Below, piece by piece: positions 47,681 through 58,238 of a stretch of 64,000 nt of DNA. The stretch lies in the NCBI GenBank assembly GCA_027676805.1, contig JAQENU010000007.1:62001-126000 (forward strand). Reading direction: 5' to 3'. Numbering within the stretch: the first letter of the stretch is position 1; each line of letters starts with the position of its first letter. The notes beneath the pieces were generated by a model, which made no database searches, was not told the DNA's origin, and worked only from the letters and a program-made list of their open reading frames with translations. The translations under genes were made by a program, and so were the position numbers. The stretch comes from Coprobacillaceae bacterium UN01-12pH3A. GTDB taxonomy: Bacteria > Bacillota_I > Bacilli_A > Erysipelotrichales > Coprobacillaceae.

Positions 47681-48391
47681 TTATTCTGTCTTCATATTTT
47701 TCATTTCATCTTCCGCTGGATGCTTAGATATCAAATTATTAAGTGAGGTATCAAACCTCAAAGCATCTATCTTATCATCAATAAGTTGCAGTAAATTATT
47801 ACCATTTAATATCTTCTCAAAATCATCATATGTGAATTCTATAATGCAAATACGTTCTGGTTCTTTTTCTTTACACATATAGAACTTCTTAATTAATCCA
47901 TTACCGTCTTTCCACCCAGAACCAGAAACTCCGTGATAAGAAAACATTATTCCTAACTTTATATCAGATGTCTGTAAAAGGCTACAAAACTTACCTACAT
48001 ATGTAACACTAACTTTTTTATTATAATTTTTACATTCCCCAATAAACATGCCTAAGCGCTCATTTAAATATTTATGAGCATATAACCATTTTCCTTTTGA
48101 AGAAATTTTTATTATTTGATCTAACTCATTCGTATTTGTTCTAACATTACATTTCACCTCGAAAAGTCCACCTGATACTTCTAACAAAAAGTTGACAAGA
48201 TCTTCTAATGCTTTTCCTCTAATATTTTTATTAGATTCATTTTCATTTACTGATTTAAAATAGTCCAACTTATCTTTATAAACAATCTTATCTTCATCTT
48301 TCATTTTACATAAAGCTTGATAAGAAGATTCTTCTCCTACTTTTTCTAATAAGCTGGTTAGTTTCGAAGCATTTCTTTCTAATTCAGTCAT
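47681..48391 (-). CDS. PD-(D/E)XK restriction-endonuclease-like protein
   Basis: 236 aa. N-terminal helical region (1-55), then a nuclease core: Glu63 (RGKALEDLVNFLL), Asp91 (NELDQIIKI) and Glu119-Cys-Lys121 (FIGECKNYNKKV), in the order E..D..ExK of Mrr-like and type II/IV restriction folds. The VGKFCSLLQTSDIKLGIMFS strand-helix after it is also typical. The start overlaps the previous gene by eight bases with an AAGGTG ribosome site. Third gene of an intact operon inside a dead prophage. Inference: the effector of a defence or mobility module; target specificity unknown. Confidence 0.8.
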   Translation of the reverse strand: MTELERNASKLTSLLEKVGEESSYQALCKMKDEDKIVYKDKLDYFKSVNENESNKNIRGKALEDLVNFLLEVSGGLFEVKCNVRTNTNELDQIIKISSKGKWLYAHKYLNERLGMFIGECKNYNKKVSVTYVGKFCSLLQTSDIKLGIMFSYHGVSGSGWKDGNGLIKKFYMCKEKEPERICIIEFTYDDFEKILNGNNLLQLIDDKIDALRFDTSLNNLISKHPAEDEMKNMKTE

Positions 48392-48749
48392 CTCTAATCA
48401 CCTTAAAAATAATAAGAATATTTTCTATCCCATTTAATTCTTCCTCACAACAATCACACATAAACGTGTCAGGAATATCTTTAAACGCTGTTACTAATCC
48501 CATCGATCTATGGCACTGACTGCAGTACAATTCGTAATAAAGTTTTAAAACACCAATTTTATCTAAATCTATTAATAATTCATAGACTAATTTTGGATTA
48601 ATACCTAATTTGCGTATGATCACTCCTGGATATACCCACATCCCATTTCTATAACTTTCAAACACTTTTATAAGCTTATCTTTACTGGTTCCCTGTAGTA
48701 GTTCATCTTTCGCTATTCCCTCTACTTTTGATAATGTATTCTGTAACAT
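48384..48749 (-). CDS. Winged-helix and zinc-ribbon protein (nuclease operon, gene 2)
   Basis: 121 aa. Residues about 35-72 look like a winged helix (VYPGVIIRKLGINPKLVYEL, then IGVLKLYYELY), followed by a zinc ribbon with Cys76-x2-Cys79 (CSQC) and Cys98-x2-Cys101 (CDCC). This suggests nucleic-acid binding or an adaptor between gene 1 and the nuclease. GGAGAG precedes the ATG although the gene overlaps gene 1 by 47 bp, so translation is tightly coupled. Family not recognised. Confidence 0.7.
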   Translation of the reverse strand: MLQNTLSKVEGIAKDELLQGTSKDKLIKVFESYRNGMWVYPGVIIRKLGINPKLVYELLIDLDKIGVLKLYYELYCSQCHRSMGLVTAFKDIPDTFMCDCCEEELNGIENILIIFKVIRDD

Positions 48750-49797
48750 CGTTCATTCTCTCCATTCCTATAAGGCTTTGACTAAACATATGTTGTATCA
48801 ATGAATATTGTCTTGAATTATAATTAAATGTAATATTTACTTTATTATCATGGCTTAAATTCTTCCCAATTAATAAAAATCGTATAAATGGGTAATCAGA
48901 ATTATTTATAATTTCATTTAAAAATTCATTTAAAGCATTTTTTAAATCAGGAACTATATCCAAATCTTTTTCAAAATCATACATTAATAATTTTAAATCG
49001 TCAATTAATGGAATTCTAAATTTTTCATTATTTCCTACTCCTAATTCTGCTTCACCACCATCTCTAAGCCTCATAGATTGATGAATCAATTTAACAGCTG
49101 GATTAGTGTTTTCCTGAAACAGTTGAACCAAAAAACTTAAATCAATATTTTCCAAGACACAGTTATAAGTTATAGATAAATAAGCAATCATTTGATCAAT
49201 TAGCCTTGAGTATAGAAAGTTGTCCTTTCTATCATTTAAAAAAATTCTTTTTAAAGTATCAAAGCGGAATTCCACAATTTTGTATCTTTTGTGAAAAACT
49301 ACCAAAAATGGATATTTCAAATATAAATCTATAGGCATCTCATTCGCTCTCTCGATAAAACAACTATAAAGAAGATTAAATTTCAAATAAAGAGCATCTT
49401 CATCTTCAAAGTGTACCGGATCTTTAAAATTTCCATCAAAAACAAAGCAAGCATCAGCTTCATTCACACTTTTAGTTTGACGAATATTGTCGATACATGA
49501 ATCAAAATCATTAATGTCAAATAAAACTGAATAGCGATAATCCTTTAAAAATTCCCATTCTTCAAATAAAGATATAGCCTTCTTACCGCTTTCAAGACAG
49601 GTCGCTATTTGTGCTTTGATATCAAGACCAGCTACATTCTTTACCTCCAGATTATCAAAGCTAACTTGCATAATCTTATTTTGATCTCTAATAATTATTG
49701 CGTTTTCCTCAAACATGCGTACTAAATGAGACTTTAATTTCATAGGATATTCATCTACTGTACTTTTAATATACTTTAAATAATTATTATATTCCAT
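48703..49797 (-). CDS. Unknown 364-aa protein (nuclease operon, gene 1)
   Basis: 364 aa, soluble, no membrane segment and no motif I can name. It is rich in Asp, Phe, Leu and Ile, mixed alpha/beta for about 1-170 and mostly helical after. A GGGAG ribosome site and a TTGTAG-18-TATAAT promoter (49832-49861) precede it. It is first in an operon with a winged-helix/Zn-ribbon protein and a nuclease, overlapping gene 2. By analogy with other modules it may be the sensor or specificity subunit, but nothing in the sequence proves this. Confidence 0.7.
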   Translation of the reverse strand: MEYNNYLKYIKSTVDEYPMKLKSHLVRMFEENAIIIRDQNKIMQVSFDNLEVKNVAGLDIKAQIATCLESGKKAISLFEEWEFLKDYRYSVLFDINDFDSCIDNIRQTKSVNEADACFVFDGNFKDPVHFEDEDALYLKFNLLYSCFIERANEMPIDLYLKYPFLVVFHKRYKIVEFRFDTLKRIFLNDRKDNFLYSRLIDQMIAYLSITYNCVLENIDLSFLVQLFQENTNPAVKLIHQSMRLRDGGEAELGVGNNEKFRIPLIDDLKLLMYDFEKDLDIVPDLKNALNEFLNEIINNSDYPFIRFLLIGKNLSHDNKVNITFNYNSRQYSLIQHMFSQSLIGMERMNDVTEYIIKSRGNSER

Positions 49798-49831
49798 ATT
49801 TATTTTCTCCCTTAATTCTTTTGTTTCTTCT

Positions 49832-49861
49832 ATTATACTACAATATCCGAAGGTGCTACAA
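49832..49861 (-). promoter_or_regulatory. Promoter of the three-gene nuclease operon
   Basis: Minus-strand TTGTAG and TATAAT, 18-bp spacer, about 35 bp upstream of the first gene. The following 49862-50157 stretch up to the integrase holds no gene I can support. Confidence 0.55.
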
Positions 49862-50157
49862 GTATGTTTAAGATAGGGCGGTTAATAAGTGACACTTCAT
49901 TTAAAGAAAGAAAGATACATTATGCCTTTTTCTTGTATAACCTAATCAAATTAAGGGGGAGTGTAATTCTCTTCAAAAGAACCATACTAACATAATAACA
50001 TGTAAAACGACTATTTTAGTATCAGTTTAGTATCAGTAACGAATAGTTCTAAAAATTCAGTTAGTACTTTCAAACGATTCTCCCAATAAACGATAAATGT
50101 CGCTCATAAAAAGCCTTGCTCTAATGCCGCCATTTCTCGTGCTGATGAATTGTTTGG

Positions 50158-51087
50158 GTGATTAGCATAAATAATACATACTTGCCTTTGTTCCTACAGC
50201 AATTAGGTGGATCTCTTTATCAATCTATAACAAATTTTAATAACAGTGGTTTACCAACTTTTGAAGATATTTATACGATTCTATTAAACAACGATTTATC
50301 AAAGTTAACTCCCTCACGTTTAGGAGCCTATAATGGTGCCTTTAAGCGTTTATATAGCCTACATGAGAAACACATTAATACCATTACACTATTTGATATG
50401 CAAGAGTGTGTAGATAAAAGTAGATTAGAGGTAGGAAGTAAGGTTCTCTTTGACATGAAAACAATTTGTGTAAAAATATTTGAATACGCTATTATCCACC
50501 AATATATAAAACGTGATCAAGATTTTACAAGTTATCTTAATGTTTCCAAAAAAGAAATTAAAGAGGCAAAACACAAACCATTTACGTTGGAAGAAATAAA
50601 CCTACTAGCATCTGAAAATAGTATTGAATCTAAAATGTGTCTAGTATATATATTTACTGGTTGCAGAGCCCTTGAACTATTCAAGGTTGATGAAAAGAAC
50701 ATATTCATAGATATAAAAGATAATGATAAATTAATTTCCTATTTTATTACAGGATCAAAAACAGAAGCCGGAAAAGATCAAATTATCCCTATACATAATT
50801 TTATAAAACCATACTTAGTTAAAGTAATTAAAAATATAAAAAGATTTGAGACACCTGCAAGCTTTAGGTCTAAATGTTTTTATCCATACGTAGATAAATT
50901 AGGATTAGCACATACACCTTATGATACTCGGTATACATTTGCGACATTAGCAAAATTATATAGTGTAGATGATTTTTGCAGGAAAAGAATAATGGGGCAT
51001 AAAGCACAATATCTAACAGATGATGTTTATACCCACACTTTCAAATTCAAACTTTTTGAAGAAATAAATAAGACAAAAATACAGTAA
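50158..51087 (+). CDS. Tyrosine-family integrase
   Basis: 309 aa. A SAM-like core-binding domain (about 20-125) and a catalytic domain with R (FTGCRALELF), H/D-x-x-R (YDTRYTFATLA), G-H (MGHKAQ) and Y (DDVYTHTF) in the normal order. The N-terminal arm-binding domain of most phage integrases (about 380 aa) is missing, and the start is GTG without a clear ribosome site, so it may be a truncated or internally started protein. The stop lies three bases before the right attachment repeat. Confidence 0.82.
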   Translation: MISINNTYLPLFLQQLGGSLYQSITNFNNSGLPTFEDIYTILLNNDLSKLTPSRLGAYNGAFKRLYSLHEKHINTITLFDMQECVDKSRLEVGSKVLFDMKTICVKIFEYAIIHQYIKRDQDFTSYLNVSKKEIKEAKHKPFTLEEINLLASENSIESKMCLVYIFTGCRALELFKVDEKNIFIDIKDNDKLISYFITGSKTEAGKDQIIPIHNFIKPYLVKVIKNIKRFETPASFRSKCFYPYVDKLGLAHTPYDTRYTFATLAKLYSVDDFCRKRIMGHKAQYLTDDVYTHTFKFKLFEEINKTKIQ

Positions 51088-51090
51088 TTT

Positions 51091-51106
51091 TTTGTTACTT
51101 ATTCAT
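51091..51106. repeat. Right attachment-site repeat (attR candidate)
   Basis: TTTGTTACTTATTCAT, identical to 41961-41976, immediately after the integrase gene as expected for an att core. Confidence 0.75.
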
Positions 51107-51134
51107 CAAAATTGATAAAACTTGAAATCATTTT

Positions 51135-51158
51135 ATAGGGCAAATCGCCCTATTTTTA
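51135..51158. terminator. Terminator between integrase and mscL
   Basis: ATAGGGC/GCCCTAT with a 5-nt loop followed by TTTTT on the plus strand; just outside the right repeat, so it may be an original chromosomal terminator serving mscL from the other side. Confidence 0.75.
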
Positions 51159-51209
51159 AGTATTTTATTTCTAAAACGTGAAAGTGTTTTCACAAACAGG
51201 AAATAAGGT

Positions 51210-52860
<1,651 letters not shown>

Positions 52861-52861
52861 T

Positions 52862-53887
52862 ATGAAATTAAGTGATTTTGATTTTGATTTACCTGAGCAT
52901 TTAATTGCCCAAACTCCTCTTGAAAAAAGAGACACCTCTAAATTACTGGTTTTAGACCGAAAAACCGGTAAAATCGAACATAAACATTTTTATGATATTA
53001 TTGATTATTTAAATGAAGGGGATATTTTAGTACGCAACAACACAAAGGTTATTCCTGCACGTTTATTCGGAACTAAGGAAGAAACCAATGGGCATGTTGA
53101 AGTGCTGCTGCTAAAAGAACTTCATGAAAATACTTGGGAATGTCTGGTAGGAAATGCTCGTATTGTTAAAGTGGGAACCATCATCACTTTTGGTGACGGA
53201 TCATTAAAAGCAGAATGTATTGAAGTCAGAGAAGAAGGCATTCGTTTATTCAAAATGATCTACGATGGGATTTTCTATGAAATTCTAGATCGTCTTGGAA
53301 CCATGCCCTTACCGCCTTATATTAAAGAACGCTTAGAAAACCCTGATCGTTATAATACCGTTTATGCGAAAATTGAAGGGAGTGCCGCAGCGCCCACAGC
53401 AGGATTGCACTTTACTGAAGATATTAATAATAAGCTGTTGGAAAAGGGAATTCAGATCGTAGATGTTACCCTTCATGTCGGGCTGGGAACATTCCGTCCT
53501 GTCAAAGTAGATAATGTACTAGAACATCATATGCACAGTGAGTTTTATATGATCTCTAAAGAAAGTGCAGATATTCTCAACAAGGCAAAAGCTAACGGTC
53601 AGCGGATCATCAGTGTTGGAACTACTTCAACTAGAGTTTTAGAATCCAACTACACAAAATACCACACATTTAAAGAGACAAATGAAAGTACTGATATTTT
53701 TATTTATCCTGGATATGAATTTAAAGCGATTGATGCCTTGATTACAAATTTCCATTTACCAAAATCAACATTATTGATGTTAATTAGCGCACTGGCAAAT
53801 AAAGATTTAATTATGAAAGCTTATCAGGAAGCCATCGAAAGAGAATATCGTTTCTTCTCTTTTGGTGATAGTATGTTTATCTTATAA
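52862..53887 (+). CDS. queA: S-adenosylmethionine:tRNA ribosyltransferase-isomerase
   Basis: 341 aa. Builds epoxyqueuosine on tRNA from preQ1 and SAM. Visible motifs are [40 protein letters not shown] and [10 protein letters not shown]. The ATG at 52862 is one base after the tgt stop; the longer frame inside tgt is not used. It shares one base with queH (TAATG). Confidence 0.97.
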   Translation: MKLSDFDFDLPEHLIAQTPLEKRDTSKLLVLDRKTGKIEHKHFYDIIDYLNEGDILVRNNTKVIPARLFGTKEETNGHVEVLLLKELHENTWECLVGNARIVKVGTIITFGDGSLKAECIEVREEGIRLFKMIYDGIFYEILDRLGTMPLPPYIKERLENPDRYNTVYAKIEGSAAAPTAGLHFTEDINNKLLEKGIQIVDVTLHVGLGTFRPVKVDNVLEHHMHSEFYMISKESADILNKAKANGQRIISVGTTSTRVLESNYTKYHTFKETNESTDIFIYPGYEFKAIDALITNFHLPKSTLLMLISALANKDLIMKAYQEAIEREYRFFSFGDSMFIL

Positions 53888-54525
53888 TGGAAAAACGTAA
53901 TTTTGATCTATTATTTAAACAGGAATTAGAAAAAATCAAGGATACTCGACCAACACTATTATTGCATGTTTGCTGTGGACCTTGCAGCAGTAATGTCTTG
54001 AGAGAATTATGTGAACAATTTGAAATTACTATTTTGTATGCCAATTCAAACATTTATCCTGAAAAAGAATATCAACGACGCTTTCATGAATTAGTTGATT
54101 TTATTGCACAGTTCAATCAGGATTATTCGCAAAATATCGCGGTCATCGAAGAATCTTATCGTCCACTTGAGTTTTTAAATCATTTGAGTCCATTAAAAGA
54201 AGAAAAAGAAGGCGGTAAACGCTGTTATTTATGTTATAGCCTGAGAATGGACTCTGCTTATCGCTATGCTTCTTCACACCATTTTGATTATTGGACTACA
54301 GTCCTAAGTGTATCTCCACATAAAAATAGTCAATGGATTAATCAGATTGGAGAATCTAAGCCTCAAGATAAAACCCACTTCTTATATGCTGACTTTAAAA
54401 AGAACAATGGCTATAAAAAATCTGTAGATATGGCAAGTCAATACGGCTTATATCGTCAAAATTACTGCGGATGTTTGTTCTCTTATACGGATATGTTAGA
54501 AAGAACCTCTAAAACTAAAGAATAA
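53887..54525 (+). CDS. queH: Epoxyqueuosine reductase QueH
   Basis: 212 aa. QueH (formerly DUF208) reduces epoxyqueuosine to queuosine and replaces QueG in many anaerobes. Cysteine pairs fit the family: HVCCGPCSSN near residue 29, RCYLCYSLR near 113 and YCGCLF near 197, consistent with a 4Fe-4S cluster. Completes the last three steps of queuosine formation; preQ1 synthesis genes are not in the window, so preQ1 or queuine salvage is possible. Confidence 0.95.
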   Translation: MEKRNFDLLFKQELEKIKDTRPTLLLHVCCGPCSSNVLRELCEQFEITILYANSNIYPEKEYQRRFHELVDFIAQFNQDYSQNIAVIEESYRPLEFLNHLSPLKEEKEGGKRCYLCYSLRMDSAYRYASSHHFDYWTTVLSVSPHKNSQWINQIGESKPQDKTHFLYADFKKNNGYKKSVDMASQYGLYRQNYCGCLFSYTDMLERTSKTKE

Positions 54526-54533
54526 CCATAAAC

Positions 54534-54582
54534 TAAAATACATCTCATAATTTATTAAATTGAATTAAGAGATGTATTTTAT
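54534..54582 (+). terminator. Terminator of tgt-queA-queH
   Basis: Perfect 12-bp arms AAAATACATCTC/GAGATGTATTTT with a long loop, followed by T-rich sequence. Confidence 0.7.
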
Positions 54583-54641
54583 TATGTCAAAACAATAGCT
54601 AAATGAAAAATATGTAAGAATATATTAAACATTGTTAATAA

Positions 54642-54700
54642 TAAAAACTACCTTTAGGTTTGACTTTATCATCAACGGAAGTCTAAAAGGTAGTTTTTTG
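54642..54700 (-). terminator. Terminator of lacZ
   Basis: AAAACTACCTTT/AAAGGTAGTTTT arms with long loop; T-runs on both strands, so it may act bidirectionally between queH and lacZ. Confidence 0.65.
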
Positions 54701-54709
54701 TTTTATAAA

Positions 54710-57700
54710 TTAGCGAATATGGCCATTGAAGCTAAACTTAAATACATAGTGTTTTTGGTTGGATAATAAATATTCATCATGAGTTTTGGCTCCCCATGTA
54801 TTATCTCCAGCAACTCCCATCTGAATTTGATTGATACGCACTACACTTTGATATGGTAATGGCAATTCAAAAGGATGACGCGCACTTTCCATCTCAATTG
54901 GTGTATATGGAATCGCAGAAAACTCAAAAGCATCATCAATAAAGCTGAAATGTAATCCGATTTCATCTTTATTATAGATATCCACATATCGAACGCCTGT
55001 TCTGTTTCCACATTCCTGTGGCATTAAATATGGCGTTAAATTTTCATAAATGGTATATTGATAAATTCCCAGCATTGTTCCCTGCTGACGATCAATATGG
55101 TTCTCCATAGGGCCTTCCCCATAAAATTCAACGTTTTCAAAATCCAGCGGTAATTTAAACAGCATTCCAAATTCTGGCATTTCAATTTGTTCAGCGGAAG
55201 GCTGATAATCTAAAGTGACATCCACTTTACCATTGCCATCTACTAAATAAGTAACTTCCATCTCAGTTTCCATATTTCCCGGTAAGATATGATGATAAAT
55301 AATCTCAACACTTGAGCTATCTTCATTTAGCACTGCTTTTTGGAATATAGCTTTTTGGTACAAACTGGCACTAAACCATTGTCCATAACGGAATCCGTAT
55401 TTATTTCCTGTATCATTTTGAGTAGAGGCACGATAGAAATTAGGTTTCGGTACTTCTTTAATCAATGATTTACCAAGATAATTATATTCGACAATTCCAC
55501 CATGGATCTTAGAGAATATAATACGGAAGTCTTCTCCGATAACTCCCACATTAGCAAAATCATCAGCTATACGGATTTTTTTATTTGACAAAGTCTGTAC
55601 AGGTTGATATGGATAAATATATTCTTGCTGTGCCACAATATGTCCGCTATCGCTATATAATGTATCTTCCATTGTCGTATAGACTACCTGTACACAATAT
55701 TCATTTTGTTCATCTAAAGGCGTAAATGGATTTTTAATTGTGATTGAATCATGAGGCATTACATTTAGGATCATCTCTTCTGATTCAATTTCTACACCAT
55801 TACGCAGAATCATAATAGTAGTGACAAATTCATCAAGATTTGTGAATAAATAATGATTCGTAATCGTAATATTTTCATCTGTAATCATTGTATCAATGCT
55901 TTGATAATTATATTTAACTTCCTGCATTTTAGGCGTTAACTGACGGTCTGCAAAAACAATTCCATTTCCACAAAAATCATAATCACTTGGTCTTTCACCG
56001 AAATCTCCGCCATAAGCATAAAACTCATTATTATAACGGTCTAGTGTATAGATTGCCTGATCCGCAAAATCCCAAATAAAACCACCTTGGTATTGCGGAT
56101 ATTTTTTGACTAGGTCTGTATATTTATGCATTGCTCCGTTAGAATTTCCCATAGCATGGGCATATTCACATAAGATGAATGGCTTTTCCGGATGTTCTTT
56201 AATAAATTTCTCAACTTCATCTGCTGGAGTATACATCTGACTTTCCATGTCACTTGTATTTGGATAGCGGCGATCCCAAGCAATTCCCTCATAATGAACA
56301 AGCCTTGTATCATCACGTTCTCTAAAGAATTCCGACATCATAAAGATATCTTTTCCACCATAGGATTCATTTCCGCATGACCAAATCAAAATACTTGGGT
56401 GATTTTTATCACGTTGGAACATCGAGTTGGCACGGTCAATTAAATTTGCTTCCCATTCTAGTTTGTCATCTGGCAAAATAATATCTTTATCATAAAAATC
56501 TGTCCATGTGCCATGTGTTTCTAAGTTCGTCTCATCGATTACATACAATCCATATTCATCGCAGAGCTTATAGAAATAAGAATTATTCGGGTAATGGGAA
56601 GTACGCACTGCATTCATATTGTTTTGCTTAATAATCAGAATATCTTCCAAAATTTCTTCTTTGGTAATAGCGCGCCCAGATTTAGCACTAAATTCATGAC
56701 GGTTAACTCCGTTAAATACAATGCGTTCGCCGTTGATGCACATTAAACCATCTTTCATTTCAAACTTTCTGAACCCTACACGCTGATAAATAACCTCTTT
56801 TACTTCTCCTTTATAAAGAACCGTTAAAATTAAGGTATATAGATGAGGATACTCTGCACTCCATAATAGTGGTGATTCGACTGGGATACTTAATAACGGA
56901 TTCTTTTCGGTTATTTCAAAATCCTGTTTTAATACTTCTGTCCCATCGGGATCTAATAGTTCACTTTGAATAACACAATGTTCAATCTTCCCTTTAACTT
57001 TTAATTCTATTTCAATATTAGCTTCATCGAAAGGTTCTTCCATTACCGTTTTTACAAATAAATCTTTAATATGTGTTGAGGGAATGCTGTAAAGTTCAAC
57101 ATCTCTGAAAATACCTGAGAAACGCCAGAAATCCTGATCCTCCAGCCAGCTTCCGCTGCTGTATTTAAAGACTTGAACTGCTAACTTATTTTCTCCTTCT
57201 TCTAAATAGGGACTTAAAAAGAAAGTTGAGGGTGTAAAACTATCTTCACTATAGCCTACAAACTCACCATTAAGCCATAATGCAAAAGCTGTTTCAACAC
57301 CATGAAAACAAATATACAGCTTTTGATCTTTCATTTTTTCAGGCACACTGAAATATTTTACATAACTGCCAACCGGATTAAAATGTTCTGGAATTTCTCC
57401 AGGTTTAATCCCTTCTCTGCCTGACCATGGATACATTTGATTAACATACATGGGTTTATCGTATCCTTGCATTTGGATATGTCCAGGTACTTTGATATTA
57501 TCCCAGTCTTTGCAATCATAATCCTTTTGTTCAAAATCACGAATCGTTTCTTTGTAGTTCTTTGCATAGTGGAATTTCCATACCCCATTTAAACTGTGCT
57601 TAAAACTGCTTTCATCCATCAGCATTTCTTGTGAACTTGCATAATAGCTGTGGTCTGAATGTGCTTTCTCACGATTGATTTCAAAACATTCTGGGTCTTT

Positions 57701-57724
57701 TACCCATTGATAATCAAATTTCAT
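54710..57724 (-). CDS. lacZ: GH2 beta-galactosidase (LacZ type)
   Basis: 1004 aa cytosolic enzyme. Domains in order: sugar-binding N domain (about 40-215), immunoglobulin-like (216-320), TIM barrel (321-610), second Ig-like and C-terminal small-chain domain (about 730-1000). Acid/base Glu453 (CGNESYGG) and nucleophile Glu520 (CEYAHAMGN) are visible. The ATG at 57724 follows GGAGGACAG; the longer frame adds 29 residues without support. Hydrolyses lactose or beta-galactosides. No lac permease or regulator is adjacent. Confidence 0.95.
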   Translation of the reverse strand: MKFDYQWVKDPECFEINREKAHSDHSYYASSQEMLMDESSFKHSLNGVWKFHYAKNYKETIRDFEQKDYDCKDWDNIKVPGHIQMQGYDKPMYVNQMYPWSGREGIKPGEIPEHFNPVGSYVKYFSVPEKMKDQKLYICFHGVETAFALWLNGEFVGYSEDSFTPSTFFLSPYLEEGENKLAVQVFKYSSGSWLEDQDFWRFSGIFRDVELYSIPSTHIKDLFVKTVMEEPFDEANIEIELKVKGKIEHCVIQSELLDPDGTEVLKQDFEITEKNPLLSIPVESPLLWSAEYPHLYTLILTVLYKGEVKEVIYQRVGFRKFEMKDGLMCINGERIVFNGVNRHEFSAKSGRAITKEEILEDILIIKQNNMNAVRTSHYPNNSYFYKLCDEYGLYVIDETNLETHGTWTDFYDKDIILPDDKLEWEANLIDRANSMFQRDKNHPSILIWSCGNESYGGKDIFMMSEFFRERDDTRLVHYEGIAWDRRYPNTSDMESQMYTPADEVEKFIKEHPEKPFILCEYAHAMGNSNGAMHKYTDLVKKYPQYQGGFIWDFADQAIYTLDRYNNEFYAYGGDFGERPSDYDFCGNGIVFADRQLTPKMQEVKYNYQSIDTMITDENITITNHYLFTNLDEFVTTIMILRNGVEIESEEMILNVMPHDSITIKNPFTPLDEQNEYCVQVVYTTMEDTLYSDSGHIVAQQEYIYPYQPVQTLSNKKIRIADDFANVGVIGEDFRIIFSKIHGGIVEYNYLGKSLIKEVPKPNFYRASTQNDTGNKYGFRYGQWFSASLYQKAIFQKAVLNEDSSSVEIIYHHILPGNMETEMEVTYLVDGNGKVDVTLDYQPSAEQIEMPEFGMLFKLPLDFENVEFYGEGPMENHIDRQQGTMLGIYQYTIYENLTPYLMPQECGNRTGVRYVDIYNKDEIGLHFSFIDDAFEFSAIPYTPIEMESARHPFELPLPYQSVVRINQIQMGVAGDNTWGAKTHDEYLLSNQKHYVFKFSFNGHIR

Positions 57725-57808
57725 TTTCTGTCCTCCTTGATATCTATAATCGATCTTACTACCTCTATTATAAACTTCATTTCCCCTGTTGCCTAGATAA
57801 ATTGACGG

Positions 57809-57840
57809 CAAAAAAAGACTTCGCTAATAGGAAGTCTTAT
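57809..57840 (-). terminator. Terminator of the DUF6054-like gene
   Basis: AAGACTTC/GAAGTCTT with an 8-nt loop followed on the minus strand by seven T. Confidence 0.85.
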
Positions 57841-58174
57841 TCAGGTAACGTTCTATCGCCTCCTGTAGTTTTTCTAAAAATGCTTCTTCACCAAATCTAT
57901 TGAACTTAAAGATCATGCCCTGACTTCCGCCCGCTGCAATACCGATAATATGCACGTCTGTTTGATCGGCTAAAATCGTAATATTCAAGCTTACGCGATT
58001 GCTGCCGGTATAACTGTAACGTTCAAAGACTAAGACTGCACAATCCACGCCATTCAAGTGTATATAGCTTTCTTCTTCCAATGAAGCTGTAAAACTTCCC
58101 GCCATAATCTCTTGCTTTAGACATTCAATCACTTCTTTAAAATCACCTTGAAATTGAGTCGGATATTTTGCCAT
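57824..58174 (-). CDS. DUF6054-like protein
   Basis: 116 aa soluble protein. The pattern CAVLVFERYSYTGSNRVSLN followed by IGIAAGGSQGMIFKFN and a C-terminal helix ending in ERYLN matches, as I recall it, the DUF6054 family; function is unknown. It has its own GGAGGTG ribosome site and terminator and lies between lacZ and the polyamine operon. Confidence 0.65.
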   Translation of the reverse strand: MAKYPTQFQGDFKEVIECLKQEIMAGSFTASLEEESYIHLNGVDCAVLVFERYSYTGSNRVSLNITILADQTDVHIIGIAAGGSQGMIFKFNRFGEEAFLEKLQEAIERYLNKTSY

Positions 58175-58213
58175 AGAGCACCTCCTATACTTATCCTACA
58201 AAATTTTCGTATA

Positions 58214-58238
58214 GAAAAACAGATGCATTGCACCTGTT
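58214..58238 (-). terminator. Terminator of the polyamine operon
   Basis: ACAGGTG-CAATG-CATCTGT hairpin (one G-U) followed by TTTTT on the minus strand, overlapping the nspC stop. Confidence 0.7.

Larger units (their letters stand above)
41961..51106. mobile_element. Decayed A118-like prophage or integrative element with cargo
   Basis: A 9,146-bp segment bounded by a perfect 16-bp direct repeat, with a tyrosine integrase ending three bases before the right copy. Contents from left: zinc-ribbon protein, secreted-protein pair, small hypothetical, endolysin, holin, minor capsid and portal genes in lysis-to-head order on the minus strand (the four phage structural/lysis genes are pseudogenes), then an intact three-gene nuclease operon and the integrase. 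Head, tail, terminase and replication genes are missing, so it cannot form virions. It lies between an MFS gene and mscL. Mobility would need the integrase to be active and an excisionase, which I do not see. Confidence 0.75.

Noticed and set aside
47525..47746. 73-codon plus-strand open frame after the portal remnant
   Set aside because: It runs through two terminator hairpins and the 3' end of the nuclease gene and has no ribosome site.
49862..50157. N-terminal part of the integrase upstream of 50158
   Set aside because: No frame joins it to the integrase and no arm-binding domain motif is readable there, so the gene is called from the GTG at 50158.
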